Positions 1 through 7,553 of a stretch of DNA of 14,826 bases are shown in pieces. The stretch covers positions 1-14,826 of the forward strand of contig DIXX01000024.1 of assembly GCA_002428805.1 (NCBI GenBank). Reading direction: 5' to 3'. The DNA is from Cetobacterium sp. UBA6069 (lineage in GTDB: Bacteria > Fusobacteriota > Fusobacteriia > Fusobacteriales > Fusobacteriaceae). The position numbers and the translations under genes were made by a program. The notes below the pieces were generated by a model. It saw only the letters and a program-made list of their open reading frames with translations, had not been told where the DNA came from and did not search any database. The stretch's first letter is position 1. Every line of letters begins with the position of its first letter.

Positions 1-33
1 TAATTTTTTATATGATTTTTGTTAAAAGAGTGT

Positions 34-39
34 TATAAT
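34..39 (+). promoter_or_regulatory. Extended -10 promoter of the DEAD-box helicase gene
   Basis: TATAAT at 34-39 is preceded by TG at 31-32, giving a textbook extended -10 (TGTTATAAT). No good -35 is visible about 17 bp upstream, which an extended -10 can tolerate. Transcription would begin near 45-47, inside the reading frame that opens at ATG 41. That argues that translation starts at the downstream ATG at 77. Confidence 0.55.
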
Positions 40-76
40 AATGGATAAACAAAAAATATTTTTAGATGGAGATGTA

Positions 77-1375
77 ATGAACTTTAAAGAATTTAATTTT
101 AAACAAGAAATAATGACGCAAATTACTGCTGTTGGTTATAAAGAAGCAACACCTATTCAAACTGAGGCTATCCCTGCTATTTTAAGTGGTTTAGATATTC
201 TTGGACTTGCTAAAACTGGAACTGGAAAAACTGCAGCTTTCGTTCTTCCTATTTTAGAGAAAATAGCTACAACAAAAGGTAAAGGAAAGGGTGTTAGAGC
301 TCTTATCATAGCTCCTACAAGAGAACTTGCTGAACAAATCAACAATACAATATTACAATTAGGAAAAGGAATCGGAATTAGAACTTTAGCAGTTTACGGT
401 GGAACTTCTGTAAAAAAACAAGTTGACGCTCTTAAACTTGGTGTTGACATAGTTGTTGGATGTCCTGGAAGAATTTTAGATCATATCAATCAAGGAAATC
501 TTGGTTTAACTAGAGTTGAGTTCCTTGTTCTTGACGAAGCTGATCACATGTTAGATATGGGATTCTTAAAAGATATCGAAAAAATTGTTAAACATACACC
601 AAAAAAGAAACAAACTCTATTTTTCTCTGCAACAATGCCAAAAGAGATTAAAACTCTTGCATTCAAAGTATTAGAAAAAAATCATCAAACTATAGAAATT
701 GAATATAAAGATCCTGTAAAACTTATAGAGCATGAACTTTATCACGTTGAAAATTTAGAGAAAAAATCTAAATTAGTTGAAATTTTAGCAGATTCTGAAA
801 TTGAATCAGTTATCGTATTCACAAACGGTAAACATAAAGCTAAATACCTAAGTAAAGTTTTAGAAAATAAAGGATTAAAAGCTGTACACTTCCAAGGAAA
901 TCTTTCTCAAAATCAAAGAGATGCAGCTTTATCTGGATTTAGAAATGGTACGTATAACATTTTAGTTGCTACTGATATAGCTGCTAGAGGATTAGATATT
1001 CCTCAAGTTACTCATGTTATAAACTATGATCTTCCTAAAACAGCAGAAGCTTTTACTCATAGAAGTGGAAGAACTGGAAGAGCAAATAAAAGTGGAATTG
1101 TTTTAACTTTCACAGCTTCAGAAGACAAAAAGTTCTTAGCTGAAATTTTAAAAGTTAACAAAACTGAATTTGTAAAAATTCACGGAGAAGAGGGAACAGC
1201 ACCTCCTAGAAAATCAAAAGAAAGTTTCAAACAAAAACCTAAAAGAGAATTTGACTCAAATAAAAAACAAAAATCTGAAACTGATAAAACTAAAAAGTCA
1301 TCTGGAAATAAATTCTGGCAAAAAAAAGCTGAAAATAAAAAACCTAAAACAAATAAACCAGCTACAACAAAATAA
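77..1375 (+). CDS. DEAD-box ATP-dependent RNA helicase
   Basis: This is a superfamily 2 RNA helicase of the CshA/DeaD/RhlE type, which unwinds short RNA duplexes in mRNA decay, ribosome assembly or cold adaptation. Numbered from the ATG at 77 (432 residues), the motifs are all intact: Q motif ATPIQ at 24-28, Walker A AKTGTGKT at 45-52, PTRELA at 80-85, DEAD at 153-156, SAT at 184-186, ARGLD at 303-307 and HRSGRTGR at 328-335. The last ~55 residues are a Lys-rich, low-complexity basic tail, a typical RNA-binding extension. The frame is open from an ATG at 41, but I prefer 77: the family begins almost exactly at this Met (MNFKEFNF), GGAG lies at 68-71 with 5-nt spacing, and the predicted transcript begins after 41. 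Family assignment is very secure; the subfamily is not. Confidence 0.95.
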   Translation: MNFKEFNFKQEIMTQITAVGYKEATPIQTEAIPAILSGLDILGLAKTGTGKTAAFVLPILEKIATTKGKGKGVRALIIAPTRELAEQINNTILQLGKGIGIRTLAVYGGTSVKKQVDALKLGVDIVVGCPGRILDHINQGNLGLTRVEFLVLDEADHMLDMGFLKDIEKIVKHTPKKKQTLFFSATMPKEIKTLAFKVLEKNHQTIEIEYKDPVKLIEHELYHVENLEKKSKLVEILADSEIESVIVFTNGKHKAKYLSKVLENKGLKAVHFQGNLSQNQRDAALSGFRNGTYNILVATDIAARGLDIPQVTHVINYDLPKTAEAFTHRSGRTGRANKSGIVLTFTASEDKKFLAEILKVNKTEFVKIHGEEGTAPPRKSKESFKQKPKREFDSNKKQKSETDKTKKSSGNKFWQKKAENKKPKTNKPATTK

Positions 1376-1383
1376 TTTATAGA

Positions 1384-1418
1384 AAAAAGGATTTAGATGC
1401 AATTTCTAAATCCTTTTT
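1384..1418. terminator. Bidirectional intrinsic terminator
   Basis: A 14-bp perfect stem (AAAAAGGATTTAGA at 1384-1397, complement at 1405-1418) has a 7-nt loop. It starts with A's and ends with T's, so it gives a U-tract in either direction. It sits between the convergent helicase and DUF454 genes and can serve both. Confidence 0.9.
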
Positions 1419-1421
1419 ATA

Positions 1422-1787
1422 TTACTCTTCTATCAATGTTTTCATTTTTAACAAATGAATTAAAACAGCAAAAAATATTATTACAAGAGCTATTTTTCCA
1501 TACATATTACTCATTGCAAAAAATCCTTTTCCCATTCCTAAAGTCATAACTGTTATCGCTATAATTTTATTTTTATAAGTTATACCTTTTTTTTCTGTGT
1601 AATCTTTTATATATTTCCCAAATATTTTATTTTCTAAAAGTAATTTGTGAAATTTTTCAGAGCTTCTTTCAAAAAGAAAAGCTGATAAAAGTACGAAAGG
1701 TGTTGTAGGTAAAATGGGTAAAAAAATTCCTATCGTCCCTAGCAATAATGATACGCATCCCAGTATAAAAAATAACTTTTTCTTCAT
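1422..1787 (-). CDS. DUF454 (YbaN-type) small inner-membrane protein
   Basis: The 121-residue protein matches the DUF454/YbaN family (PF04304) in pattern. An N-terminal hydrophobic segment carries the hallmark GxIGIFLPILPTTPF motif (about residues 17-31), followed by a Ser-Ser-x-x-Phe-His stretch (about 42-47) and FGKYIKDY (about 56-63). Two further hydrophobic segments lie at about 74-92 and 97-114. It probably sits in the cytoplasmic membrane. The family has no established biochemical role. GGAGG stands immediately upstream of the ATG. The gene is divergent from the TonB receptor and has its own promoter; it converges on the helicase gene at a shared terminator. Confidence 0.88.
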   Translation of the reverse strand: MKKKLFFILGCVSLLLGTIGIFLPILPTTPFVLLSAFLFERSSEKFHKLLLENKIFGKYIKDYTEKKGITYKNKIIAITVMTLGMGKGFFAMSNMYGKIALVIIFFAVLIHLLKMKTLIEE

Positions 1788-1814
1788 AAAATCCTCCAGA
1801 GTTTAATTTATACT

Positions 1815-1843
1815 ATTTTAGCATATTTTATTTTGAAATACAA
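1815..1843 (-). promoter_or_regulatory. Promoter of the DUF454 gene
   Basis: Read on the minus strand, TTGTAT (1843-1838) is followed after 17 bp by TAAAAT (1820-1815), with TG just before the -10 (extended -10, TGCTAAAAT). It is placed correctly for the gene starting at 1787. Confidence 0.55.
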
Positions 1844-1870
1844 ATTATTTTGAAGTTTAATATTATTTTC

Positions 1871-1899
1871 TTGCAAAATAAAAATTGTTGTGGTACTAT
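1871..1899 (+). promoter_or_regulatory. Promoter of the TonB receptor gene
   Basis: TTGCAA at 1871-1876, a 17-bp spacer and TACTAT at 1894-1899, with TG at 1891-1892 (extended -10). The start of transcription would fall near 1905-1907, inside the palindrome at 1903-1915. Confidence 0.65.
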
Positions 1900-1902
1900 T
1901 AT

Positions 1903-1915
1903 TTTGATTATCAAA
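1903..1915. promoter_or_regulatory. Candidate Fur-like operator
   Basis: TTTGAT-T-ATCAAA is a perfect 13-bp palindrome lying over the predicted transcription start of the TonB receptor. Its TGAT...ATCA core matches part of the Fur box (TGATAATnATTATCA). Repression by iron-loaded Fur is the natural reading for a siderophore-type receptor, but the match is partial. Confidence 0.45.
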
Positions 1916-1935
1916 CATTTAGTCGGAGGATTTCA

Positions 1936-4074
1936 ATGAAAAAACACTTTATTTATTTAGGGCTTGTAATATCAGCTTTAAGTCATGCTATGGAACCTGG
2001 TAGTGAAGGAGTGTATCTAGAAAAGAGTGTTATCTCTACTGTTGGATACGAGCAATCTTTACAAAACACTACTAAAAATATTCAAATAATTACAAAAGAA
2101 GAGATTAGTGAAAAAAACTTTAAAGATATCACTGAAGTTTTAGAAAGCTCTCCTCTAATCACAATTACAAGAAACTCTGTTGGAGAAAGTATCCAAATGA
2201 GGGGAAGTGGATTAAACTCTAAAGCAACAGTTCAGGTTCTTGTAGATGGAGCTACTATAAATCCAGTTGATATAAATCACGGGACTTTACCATTAAATTC
2301 AGTCTCTGTGTCATCTATTGAAAAAATAGAGATTCTTCCTGGAGGAAATGGTGTTCTTTATGGAGATGGATTCACCGGGGGATTAGTTAATATCATAACT
2401 AAATCTTCTGTTGATAAAACTGGGGGATATGTTGGATTCAGATATGGTAGTGACAACGAACGTAAATTTGAAACAGGAACTTCTGTAAAAGTAAATGATA
2501 ACTTAGCTTTCATTATTGATTATTCTAAAGAGGATAACGACACTAATAGAGATTATGAAAACACAAAAAATGAGCATTTTAATTTAACTACACTTTTAAA
2601 ATTAAGTGAAGACGATAAATTAAAATTGCAATATACATACTACAACAAGAAATCTAAAACAGCTGAACTACTAACTAAGGCTGAATTAGATGCAGATGCT
2701 TCGCAATCAGGTATAGATTTTACTGGTTCTGAATTAGGTTCTTCTGCTCTTGAAGGTTCTACTGACCAATTAGATAGAAGTAACTTAACTAGAAATGAAT
2801 TCTCTATGAACTACGATAAAAATATTAACTCTAAACTTTCATTAAATTTAAATATGAGTTACCAAGAGAGTAAAAACGACGTTCACACAAAAGAAATCAC
2901 TATGGCTAACTTTGCCACGGGAACTGGATTTTTTGATAGCATAGATTATAGAGATTACTATGCTGATAATATAGGAACATTTACAGATGAAAAATTCAAA
3001 ATAAATCCATCTGTTAAATATGAATACGGAAATGATAGTTATCTAATTTTAGGATATGACTATAAGCTTCAAAAAAGTAAAAGAGACTTTGAAAACTTTA
3101 TGGATATGTACAAAGTTTATAACTTAAACAGTGAAAAAGAGAGTCATGGTATCTACGCATTTAATAAAACTTCTGTTGATAAATTACAATTCTTACAAGG
3201 AGTTAGAAGAGAATGGACAAAATTTGATACAACAAAAAATACTCACTACTACCATAGAGTTACTCCTGGATTTATCAATGGAGGATATGTTGATTCTGGT
3301 TTAAAATCAGATCAAATAAAAAAATCTATGAGAAATGATAGTTATGAACTTGCTATAAACTACCTATACTCTGATACAGGTAATATCTACACTAGATTTG
3401 AACAAAGTTTCAGAACTCCAGCTCCAACTGAGTTCCAAGATAAAATTGATAATGTTTATGCTATAAATGATTTAAAAGCGGAAACGAACCAAACTATTGA
3501 GATTGGATTAAAAGATTATGCTTTCGGAAGTTTTATTTCATTAAACGCTTTTGCGGGTAGAACAAAGGACGAAATTTACTACGAAGAGGTTACTCATGGT
3601 AAACACTGGACTTACTCTAACTTAGATGAAACTAGAAGAAAAGGATTTGAAATGGGATTAGAGCAAACTGTTGGAAAATTTGTATTCTTCGAAAACTTAG
3701 CATTTGTTGATGCTACTATCTCTAGTGATTCAACAAATAAATCTATCGAAGGAAACTATGTACCATACACTCCTAAAACAAATGCTAATATAGGAACTGC
3801 TATATACTTCACAAATAACTTTAATACAGCTTTAACTCTTAACTATAAAGATCAATACTACTTAGATAAAGAGAACAAATACAAAGCTAAAGATACTGTT
3901 TCTCTAGATTTAAGCGTTAACTACACTCTTGATAACGGTTTAAAATTATATGGAGGAATTAACAATCTTCTTGATAGACAAAACTTTGATCAAGAAGGAA
4001 TTTCAAACGGAGAACAAGTTTACGATCCTTCAAGTGGAAGAACTTTCTATTCTGGGTTTAAATATACATTCTAA
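1936..4074 (+). CDS. TonB-dependent outer-membrane receptor
   Basis: This 712-residue outer-membrane receptor takes up a substrate, probably an iron-siderophore or similar chelate, using energy from TonB. A signal peptide (MKKHFIYLGLVISALSHA) is followed by a short SVISTVG stretch that may be the TonB box. A plug domain (about 30-160) contains IQMRGSG, VLVDGATINP and the IEKIEILPGGNGVLYGDGFTGGLVNIIT pattern region. The rest is a long beta-barrel rich in Tyr, Asn and Asp that ends in the aromatic YTF typical of outer-membrane proteins. There is no N-terminal signalling (STN) domain, so no sigma-regulator role is expected. The frame is open 17 codons further upstream, but the ATG at 1936 has CGGAGGA at 1924-1930 and begins the signal peptide; the upstream codons overlap the promoter. 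The substrate is not deducible. Confidence 0.93.
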   Translation: MKKHFIYLGLVISALSHAMEPGSEGVYLEKSVISTVGYEQSLQNTTKNIQIITKEEISEKNFKDITEVLESSPLITITRNSVGESIQMRGSGLNSKATVQVLVDGATINPVDINHGTLPLNSVSVSSIEKIEILPGGNGVLYGDGFTGGLVNIITKSSVDKTGGYVGFRYGSDNERKFETGTSVKVNDNLAFIIDYSKEDNDTNRDYENTKNEHFNLTTLLKLSEDDKLKLQYTYYNKKSKTAELLTKAELDADASQSGIDFTGSELGSSALEGSTDQLDRSNLTRNEFSMNYDKNINSKLSLNLNMSYQESKNDVHTKEITMANFATGTGFFDSIDYRDYYADNIGTFTDEKFKINPSVKYEYGNDSYLILGYDYKLQKSKRDFENFMDMYKVYNLNSEKESHGIYAFNKTSVDKLQFLQGVRREWTKFDTTKNTHYYHRVTPGFINGGYVDSGLKSDQIKKSMRNDSYELAINYLYSDTGNIYTRFEQSFRTPAPTEFQDKIDNVYAINDLKAETNQTIEIGLKDYAFGSFISLNAFAGRTKDEIYYEEVTHGKHWTYSNLDETRRKGFEMGLEQTVGKFVFFENLAFVDATISSDSTNKSIEGNYVPYTPKTNANIGTAIYFTNNFNTALTLNYKDQYYLDKENKYKAKDTVSLDLSVNYTLDNGLKLYGGINNLLDRQNFDQEGISNGEQVYDPSSGRTFYSGFKYTF

Positions 4075-4080
4075 TAAACA

Positions 4081-4114
4081 AAAAATATCTTCGGTCATGA
4101 CCGAAGATATTTTT
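4081..4114. terminator. Perfect 34-bp palindrome, bidirectional terminator (copy 1)
   Basis: Half-site AAAAATATCTTCGGTCA is followed directly by its exact complement. As RNA it forms a long stem with a CAUG tetraloop and a U-tract on either strand. It lies 6 bp after the TonB receptor stop and just beyond the ecfT stop (4132), so it serves two convergent genes. An identical copy lies at 13607-13640. Confidence 0.88.
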
Positions 4115-4131
4115 AATTTCTATAGAAAAAT

Positions 4132-4848
4132 TTATACTATATGATAAAGTAATAAAAATATTGTAAAGATAAATGCACTGAAACTTAAATATAAGTAATC
4201 CTTTTTTAAAAAATTATAATTTTTTAATCTAGTTCTAACAATTCCGTTTCCATACCCCCGAACTTCCATCGATATAGCTAAATTTATAGCATTATGAATT
4301 CCAGATATAACAACAGGAAAAAAAAGAGTTATAATATTTTTTATTTTTTCTTTTAGCTCCATTAACTCATAATCTATCCCTCTTGCTTTTTGAGCCAAGA
4401 TAATTCTCTCTGCTTCCTCTTGAAGCATTGGAACAAATTTAAAAGAAAGTGCTGTGATAACTCCTATTGATTCTATAGGAACTCTAAAAAACTTTAAAGG
4501 TGATAATGTCTTTTCTATTACAAATCCTATCTCTCTTATTTCTAATGTAGAAACCAGAGAAGTAGCAAGAATGATAATCGTCATGAGCCTAAATACAGAA
4601 ATAAAAATATATTCAAAGGATCTTCCCATTAAAAAATAATTTATAATTATTAGAGAAAGTAATAACCCAAAAGAATATTTTAATAGTTTTTTTAATTTAT
4701 CTAAATTTATAGAAAAAAGACTTATATGATAAAATATAATAGGCAATAATATTAAAATTTGGCAAGATTTTTTAATAAAACTTAAAGTTGCTATGTATAT
4801 TACTGTTGTGTAAAATATTGTTCGTGGATCAAATTTTTCTAGCTTCAT
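4132..4848 (-). CDS. ecfT: EcfT, transmembrane coupling protein of an ECF transporter
   Basis: EcfT is the membrane scaffold that joins the two ATPases to the substrate-binding S component in energy-coupling-factor importers. The 238-residue protein has hydrophobic segments at about 10-27, 30-45, 57-75, 80-100, 170-192 and 217-237. The long cytoplasmic coupling region carries both family signatures: ARG at 155-157 (LAQKARGID) and a second x-R-G at 196-198 (SMEVRGYG). These contact the grooves of the two EcfA subunits. It is the last gene of the operon and begins 1 nt after the ecfA2 stop, so translation is probably coupled. The gene ends close to the bidirectional terminator at 4081-4114. Confidence 0.93.
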   Translation of the reverse strand: MKLEKFDPRTIFYTTVIYIATLSFIKKSCQILILLPIIFYHISLFSINLDKLKKLLKYSFGLLLSLIIINYFLMGRSFEYIFISVFRLMTIIILATSLVSTLEIREIGFVIEKTLSPLKFFRVPIESIGVITALSFKFVPMLQEEAERIILAQKARGIDYELMELKEKIKNIITLFFPVVISGIHNAINLAISMEVRGYGNGIVRTRLKNYNFLKKDYLYLSFSAFIFTIFLLLYHIV

Positions 4849-4849
4849 C

Positions 4850-5629
4850 CTATCTAACCCTTTCTAAAAGTTCATCAATATTTCTTATATTTTCTGTAGA
4901 AACACCAAAACTATTCATAATTTTACAAAAATTTATAAAATCTAAATCTGAATTTTTTAAAACTTCAAGAGGAATACCTTCTGCTATAATCTGTCCTTTT
5001 TCTAAAGCAATAACATAATCTCCATACTCTAATACATCTTCTAAAAGATGAGATATTTGAATTATTGTTACTCCTTCTTTTTTCAATTTATTTAAAAGAG
5101 CAAAAAATATTTTTTTATTTTCTATATCAAGCCCTGCCGTAGGTTCATCTAAGAGTAAAATTTGGGGAGATGTTATTAATACTGAAGCGAATGCAACAAA
5201 TCTTTTTTGTCCTCCACTCAGTTCGTGTGGAGATTTATTCAAAATACTTCGAGATATATTTAATAAATTCAAAACTTCATCTAATTTTTTTTCTATCTCT
5301 TCACTTGAAGCTTTTCTTTTCACCAGAGAATAAATTATCTCCTCTTTAATTGTATTATTAAAAAATTGTTTTTCTGTATATTGAAACATATAACCATAGC
5401 TTTCTCTATATTCTTTTAAATAATTTTTTGTTGAAAGATTTTTATTTCTCCAAAATATATCCCCTTTTTTATTTTTTAATAAAACTCCAATAGTTTGTAA
5501 CAGTGTTGATTTACCACTTCCTGTTTCTCCTATAATAAAATTCCAACTTCCAGTTTTAATATTTATATCTATATTTTTCAATATTAGATCTTCGTAGCCA
5601 GAGCTAACTTTTTTTAAAGAGATTTCCAT
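4850..5629 (-). CDS. ecfA2: EcfA2, ATPase subunit of the ECF transporter
   Basis: This 259-residue ABC ATPase powers the ECF importer as a heterodimer with EcfA1. Visible motifs are Walker A GETGSGKST (34-42), Q-loop Gln83 (MFQYTEKQ), signature LSGGQKR (137-143), Walker B ILLLDEPTAGLD with D161 and E162, and the H-loop His194. The DEPTAGLD form is the usual mark of EcfA2 rather than EcfA1. The start overlaps the end of ecfA1 by 16 nt, and ecfT follows after 1 nt. Family assignment is certain; the A1/A2 label rests on motif style and gene order. Confidence 0.93.
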   Translation of the reverse strand: MEISLKKVSSGYEDLILKNIDINIKTGSWNFIIGETGSGKSTLLQTIGVLLKNKKGDIFWRNKNLSTKNYLKEYRESYGYMFQYTEKQFFNNTIKEEIIYSLVKRKASSEEIEKKLDEVLNLLNISRSILNKSPHELSGGQKRFVAFASVLITSPQILLLDEPTAGLDIENKKIFFALLNKLKKEGVTIIQISHLLEDVLEYGDYVIALEKGQIIAEGIPLEVLKNSDLDFINFCKIMNSFGVSTENIRNIDELLERVR

Positions 5630-6426
5630 AAATTCTCCCCCATCTTATTTAAATTAAAAACATCTTCAGATAAATCCATTTCAGTACGCAAATAAATGTC
5701 TCTAGCTACTTTAAACGCCACAGGAAGGTCCAACCCTATATCGACCAACCCTTTTGTTAGAAGTCTGTTAAAAAGCTCTTTAGGGCCTTTAAAATCGATT
5801 TCACCATTTTTCAATAATAAAACCTCATCGCAATACTCTATTTCTTTTAAATGATGGGTTATTAAAACTATTGTCATTCCTTTTTCTTTCAATTTTTTTA
5901 AAAGAGTTAAGATTATTTTTCTGTTATGTGGATCTAACATAGAGGTTGCTTCATCTAAAATTAAAATTTTAGGATCTAGTGCTAATGCTGAAGCTATACA
6001 TAATCGTTGCTTTTCTCCTCCCGAAAGTTTTGAAACTTTTTCATCATTTCTTCCTTCAAATCCAATTTCTAAAAGTAATTCATCTATTTTTTTTAACATA
6101 GCTTTTGATTCTAATCCGTAGTTTTCCATTGAAAAAGCTATCTCTTCTTCAATGATATCTGTTACAATCTGTTCGTCTGGATTTTGAAAAACCATTCCTA
6201 TTTGTTTTTGACATTCGGATAAATTAGCTCTTAGGTTTATATTATCTATATAAATCTCTCCATTTTTAGGTTTTTCTATTCCTAAAATTAGTTTTAATAA
6301 AGTACTTTTTCCAGAACCATTTTTTCCTAATAAAGTATAAAATTTTCCTTTTTCTAAAGTTAACGATAATTTTTTAAATATAGTTTTTTCTTCGTATGAA
6401 AAATCTATATCATCTAACTTAATCAA
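5614..6426 (-). CDS. ecfA1: EcfA1, ATPase subunit of the ECF transporter
   Basis: This 270-residue ABC ATPase pairs with EcfA2. It has Walker A GKNGSGKST (34-42), Q-loop Gln81 (FQNPDEQ), signature LSGGEKQR (134-141), Walker B ILILDEATSMLD with D158 and E159, and H-loop His191 or His192. DEATSMLD is the typical EcfA1 form. The C-terminal ~70 residues (KGPKELFNRL onward) look like the EcfA dimerisation extension. The start codon overlaps the stop of the TudS-like gene by 4 nt (ATGA type), and the 3' end overlaps ecfA2 by 16 nt, so the three genes are almost certainly translated from one message. Confidence 0.94.
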   Translation of the reverse strand: MIKLDDIDFSYEEKTIFKKLSLTLEKGKFYTLLGKNGSGKSTLLKLILGIEKPKNGEIYIDNINLRANLSECQKQIGMVFQNPDEQIVTDIIEEEIAFSMENYGLESKAMLKKIDELLLEIGFEGRNDEKVSKLSGGEKQRLCIASALALDPKILILDEATSMLDPHNRKIILTLLKKLKEKGMTIVLITHHLKEIEYCDEVLLLKNGEIDFKGPKELFNRLLTKGLVDIGLDLPVAFKVARDIYLRTEMDLSEDVFNLNKMGENLWKSL

Positions 6427-6944
6427 CTTTTTTCACTCCATTCTTCTACGTCATAAAACTTTAAAGAGATTGCTTTTTCTTTTAAAACTAACTCTAAAAT
6501 TTCCATAAAAATACCTTTTTCTGAAACTAACTTAACTCTGCTTTTAATATCCTCTAGGCTTTCATAACAACTTGGTTCTCCTTCCCAAGTACCTCTACAA
6601 GTCGTATTCACACCACAACTTGGACTTCCTGAGATACCATAAACGCCTTCGATTTCATAGCCATTTTGTAAATAATCCTCTATCATATTTACAAAAGGTA
6701 GCAACATTTTTTTACATTCTTTTAAAAAACCAGTATATTCTAATTGATCTTTTACATGTCCCCATCTTCTTAAACCTAAAATAATCATTTCAGGACAAGG
6801 AAGTTGAACAATTCCATAGTTATTTAAAATTTTATTTTGTAAAAATTTTAAAAATTCCTCTTGCTTTCTTGCATAAGGTTTTACCACAACATTTTGATTT
6901 AAAATACAATGTGATACTAATATAATTTTTTTAGATTTATTCAT
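6423..6944 (-). CDS. TudS-like (DUF523-related) putative Fe-S desulfidase
   Basis: This 173-residue protein resembles the DUF523/TudS group, in which a cysteine-bound [4Fe-4S] cluster removes sulfur from thiolated small molecules such as thiouracil. Conserved-looking cysteines are C13 (SHCILNQN), C50 (LPCPEM), C110 (SGSPSCG) and C116 (NTTCRG); C77 and C126 are extra. The SxSPSCG motif is the clearest family mark. It is encoded inside an ECF transporter operon, 4 nt after the S component and overlapping ecfA1 by 4 nt. I recall a clostridial pairing of this protein type with an ECF S component (the CD3072/CD3073 families), which fits. It is likely cytoplasmic and acts on whatever the transporter brings in; the substrate is unproven. 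Confidence 0.78.
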   Translation of the reverse strand: MNKSKKIILVSHCILNQNVVVKPYARKQEEFLKFLQNKILNNYGIVQLPCPEMIILGLRRWGHVKDQLEYTGFLKECKKMLLPFVNMIEDYLQNGYEIEGVYGISGSPSCGVNTTCRGTWEGEPSCYESLEDIKSRVKLVSEKGIFMEILELVLKEKAISLKFYDVEEWSEKS

Positions 6945-6948
6945 AATT

Positions 6949-7503
6949 TTATCCTTTAATTTTATTTAGCAAGCTCTCAGGAAGTTTTGCTATAAGTATA
7001 GATACAACAATACAAGAAGCAATTTTATCAGTTAAATTCGATATTATTCTTGGAATAAAAGTTGCTGTAAAGATTCTTTGTCCACTTTTAACAAGCCAAC
7101 CTGTTAAAATATCCATTGATCCTCCTGCTAATCCTCCAAATAAAGATACTGCTATCGGAGTCCCGATTAAAGGTGCTAAGATAGAAAGTAATATTCCTGT
7201 TAATACTGCTGTTTTAAGAGTAAACTTAAACTTTTTAACAATATATCCTACGACAATACCAATTGTCATATTAACTATTGCAAATGGTAATTCAACAGGA
7301 TTTTTTACAATTGAAGTTATTATATTTGTTATTAAACCTGTTATAGCTCCAAAAAATGGACCTAATAGTACTGCTGATAATATTGTTCCTATTGTATCTA
7401 AAAATAAAAATGGAATATGAAGTGCTTTTGTTAGCGTTGTTAAAACGATATTCAATCCTATTCCTAAAGCTGAGATTGTAATTGCTAATGTTCTTTTATT
7501 CAT
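6949..7503 (-). CDS. ECF transporter substrate-binding S component (CD3073-like)
   Basis: This 184-residue, strongly hydrophobic protein has about six membrane segments (roughly 5-24, 34-50, 52-66, 75-91, 98-122 and 158-174). Its small Gly-rich helices and alanine/glycine packing are typical of ECF S components such as ThiT or RibU, and it should determine the specificity of the importer. Its position as first gene, followed after 4 nt by the TudS-like gene and then ecfA1-ecfA2-ecfT, makes this a dedicated (group I) ECF system. AAGGAG stands 6 nt before the ATG. Only 50 bp separate it from the upstream ParA-partner gene, with no convincing promoter or terminator and no room for a riboswitch, so part of its transcription may come from the par promoter. 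Confidence 0.82.
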   Translation of the reverse strand: MNKRTLAITISALGIGLNIVLTTLTKALHIPFLFLDTIGTILSAVLLGPFFGAITGLITNIITSIVKNPVELPFAIVNMTIGIVVGYIVKKFKFTLKTAVLTGILLSILAPLIGTPIAVSLFGGLAGGSMDILTGWLVKSGQRIFTATFIPRIISNLTDKIASCIVVSILIAKLPESLLNKIKG

Positions 7504-7553
7504 TTTTTCTCCTTGGTATAGTTATCTTTTGAAAACTTTGTTACTTAAAACAA

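Noticed and set aside
157..345. Short open frames opposite or within the larger genes (also near 3950-4144, 4454-4639, 4788-5018, 6572-6784, 9934-10146, 12076-12300, 13166-13381)
   Set aside because: They overlap well-supported genes in other frames, lack convincing ribosome binding sites and have no recognisable protein pattern.
4081..4114. Recombination site of the dif or lox type
   Set aside because: A dif site is not a perfect palindrome with A and T tails, and no recombinase gene is present. The hairpin with a U-tract at a gene end fits a terminator.
7504..7553. Riboswitch before the ECF S-component gene
   Set aside because: Only 50 bp are available between the genes and no structured leader is visible, so a vitamin riboswitch cannot fit.
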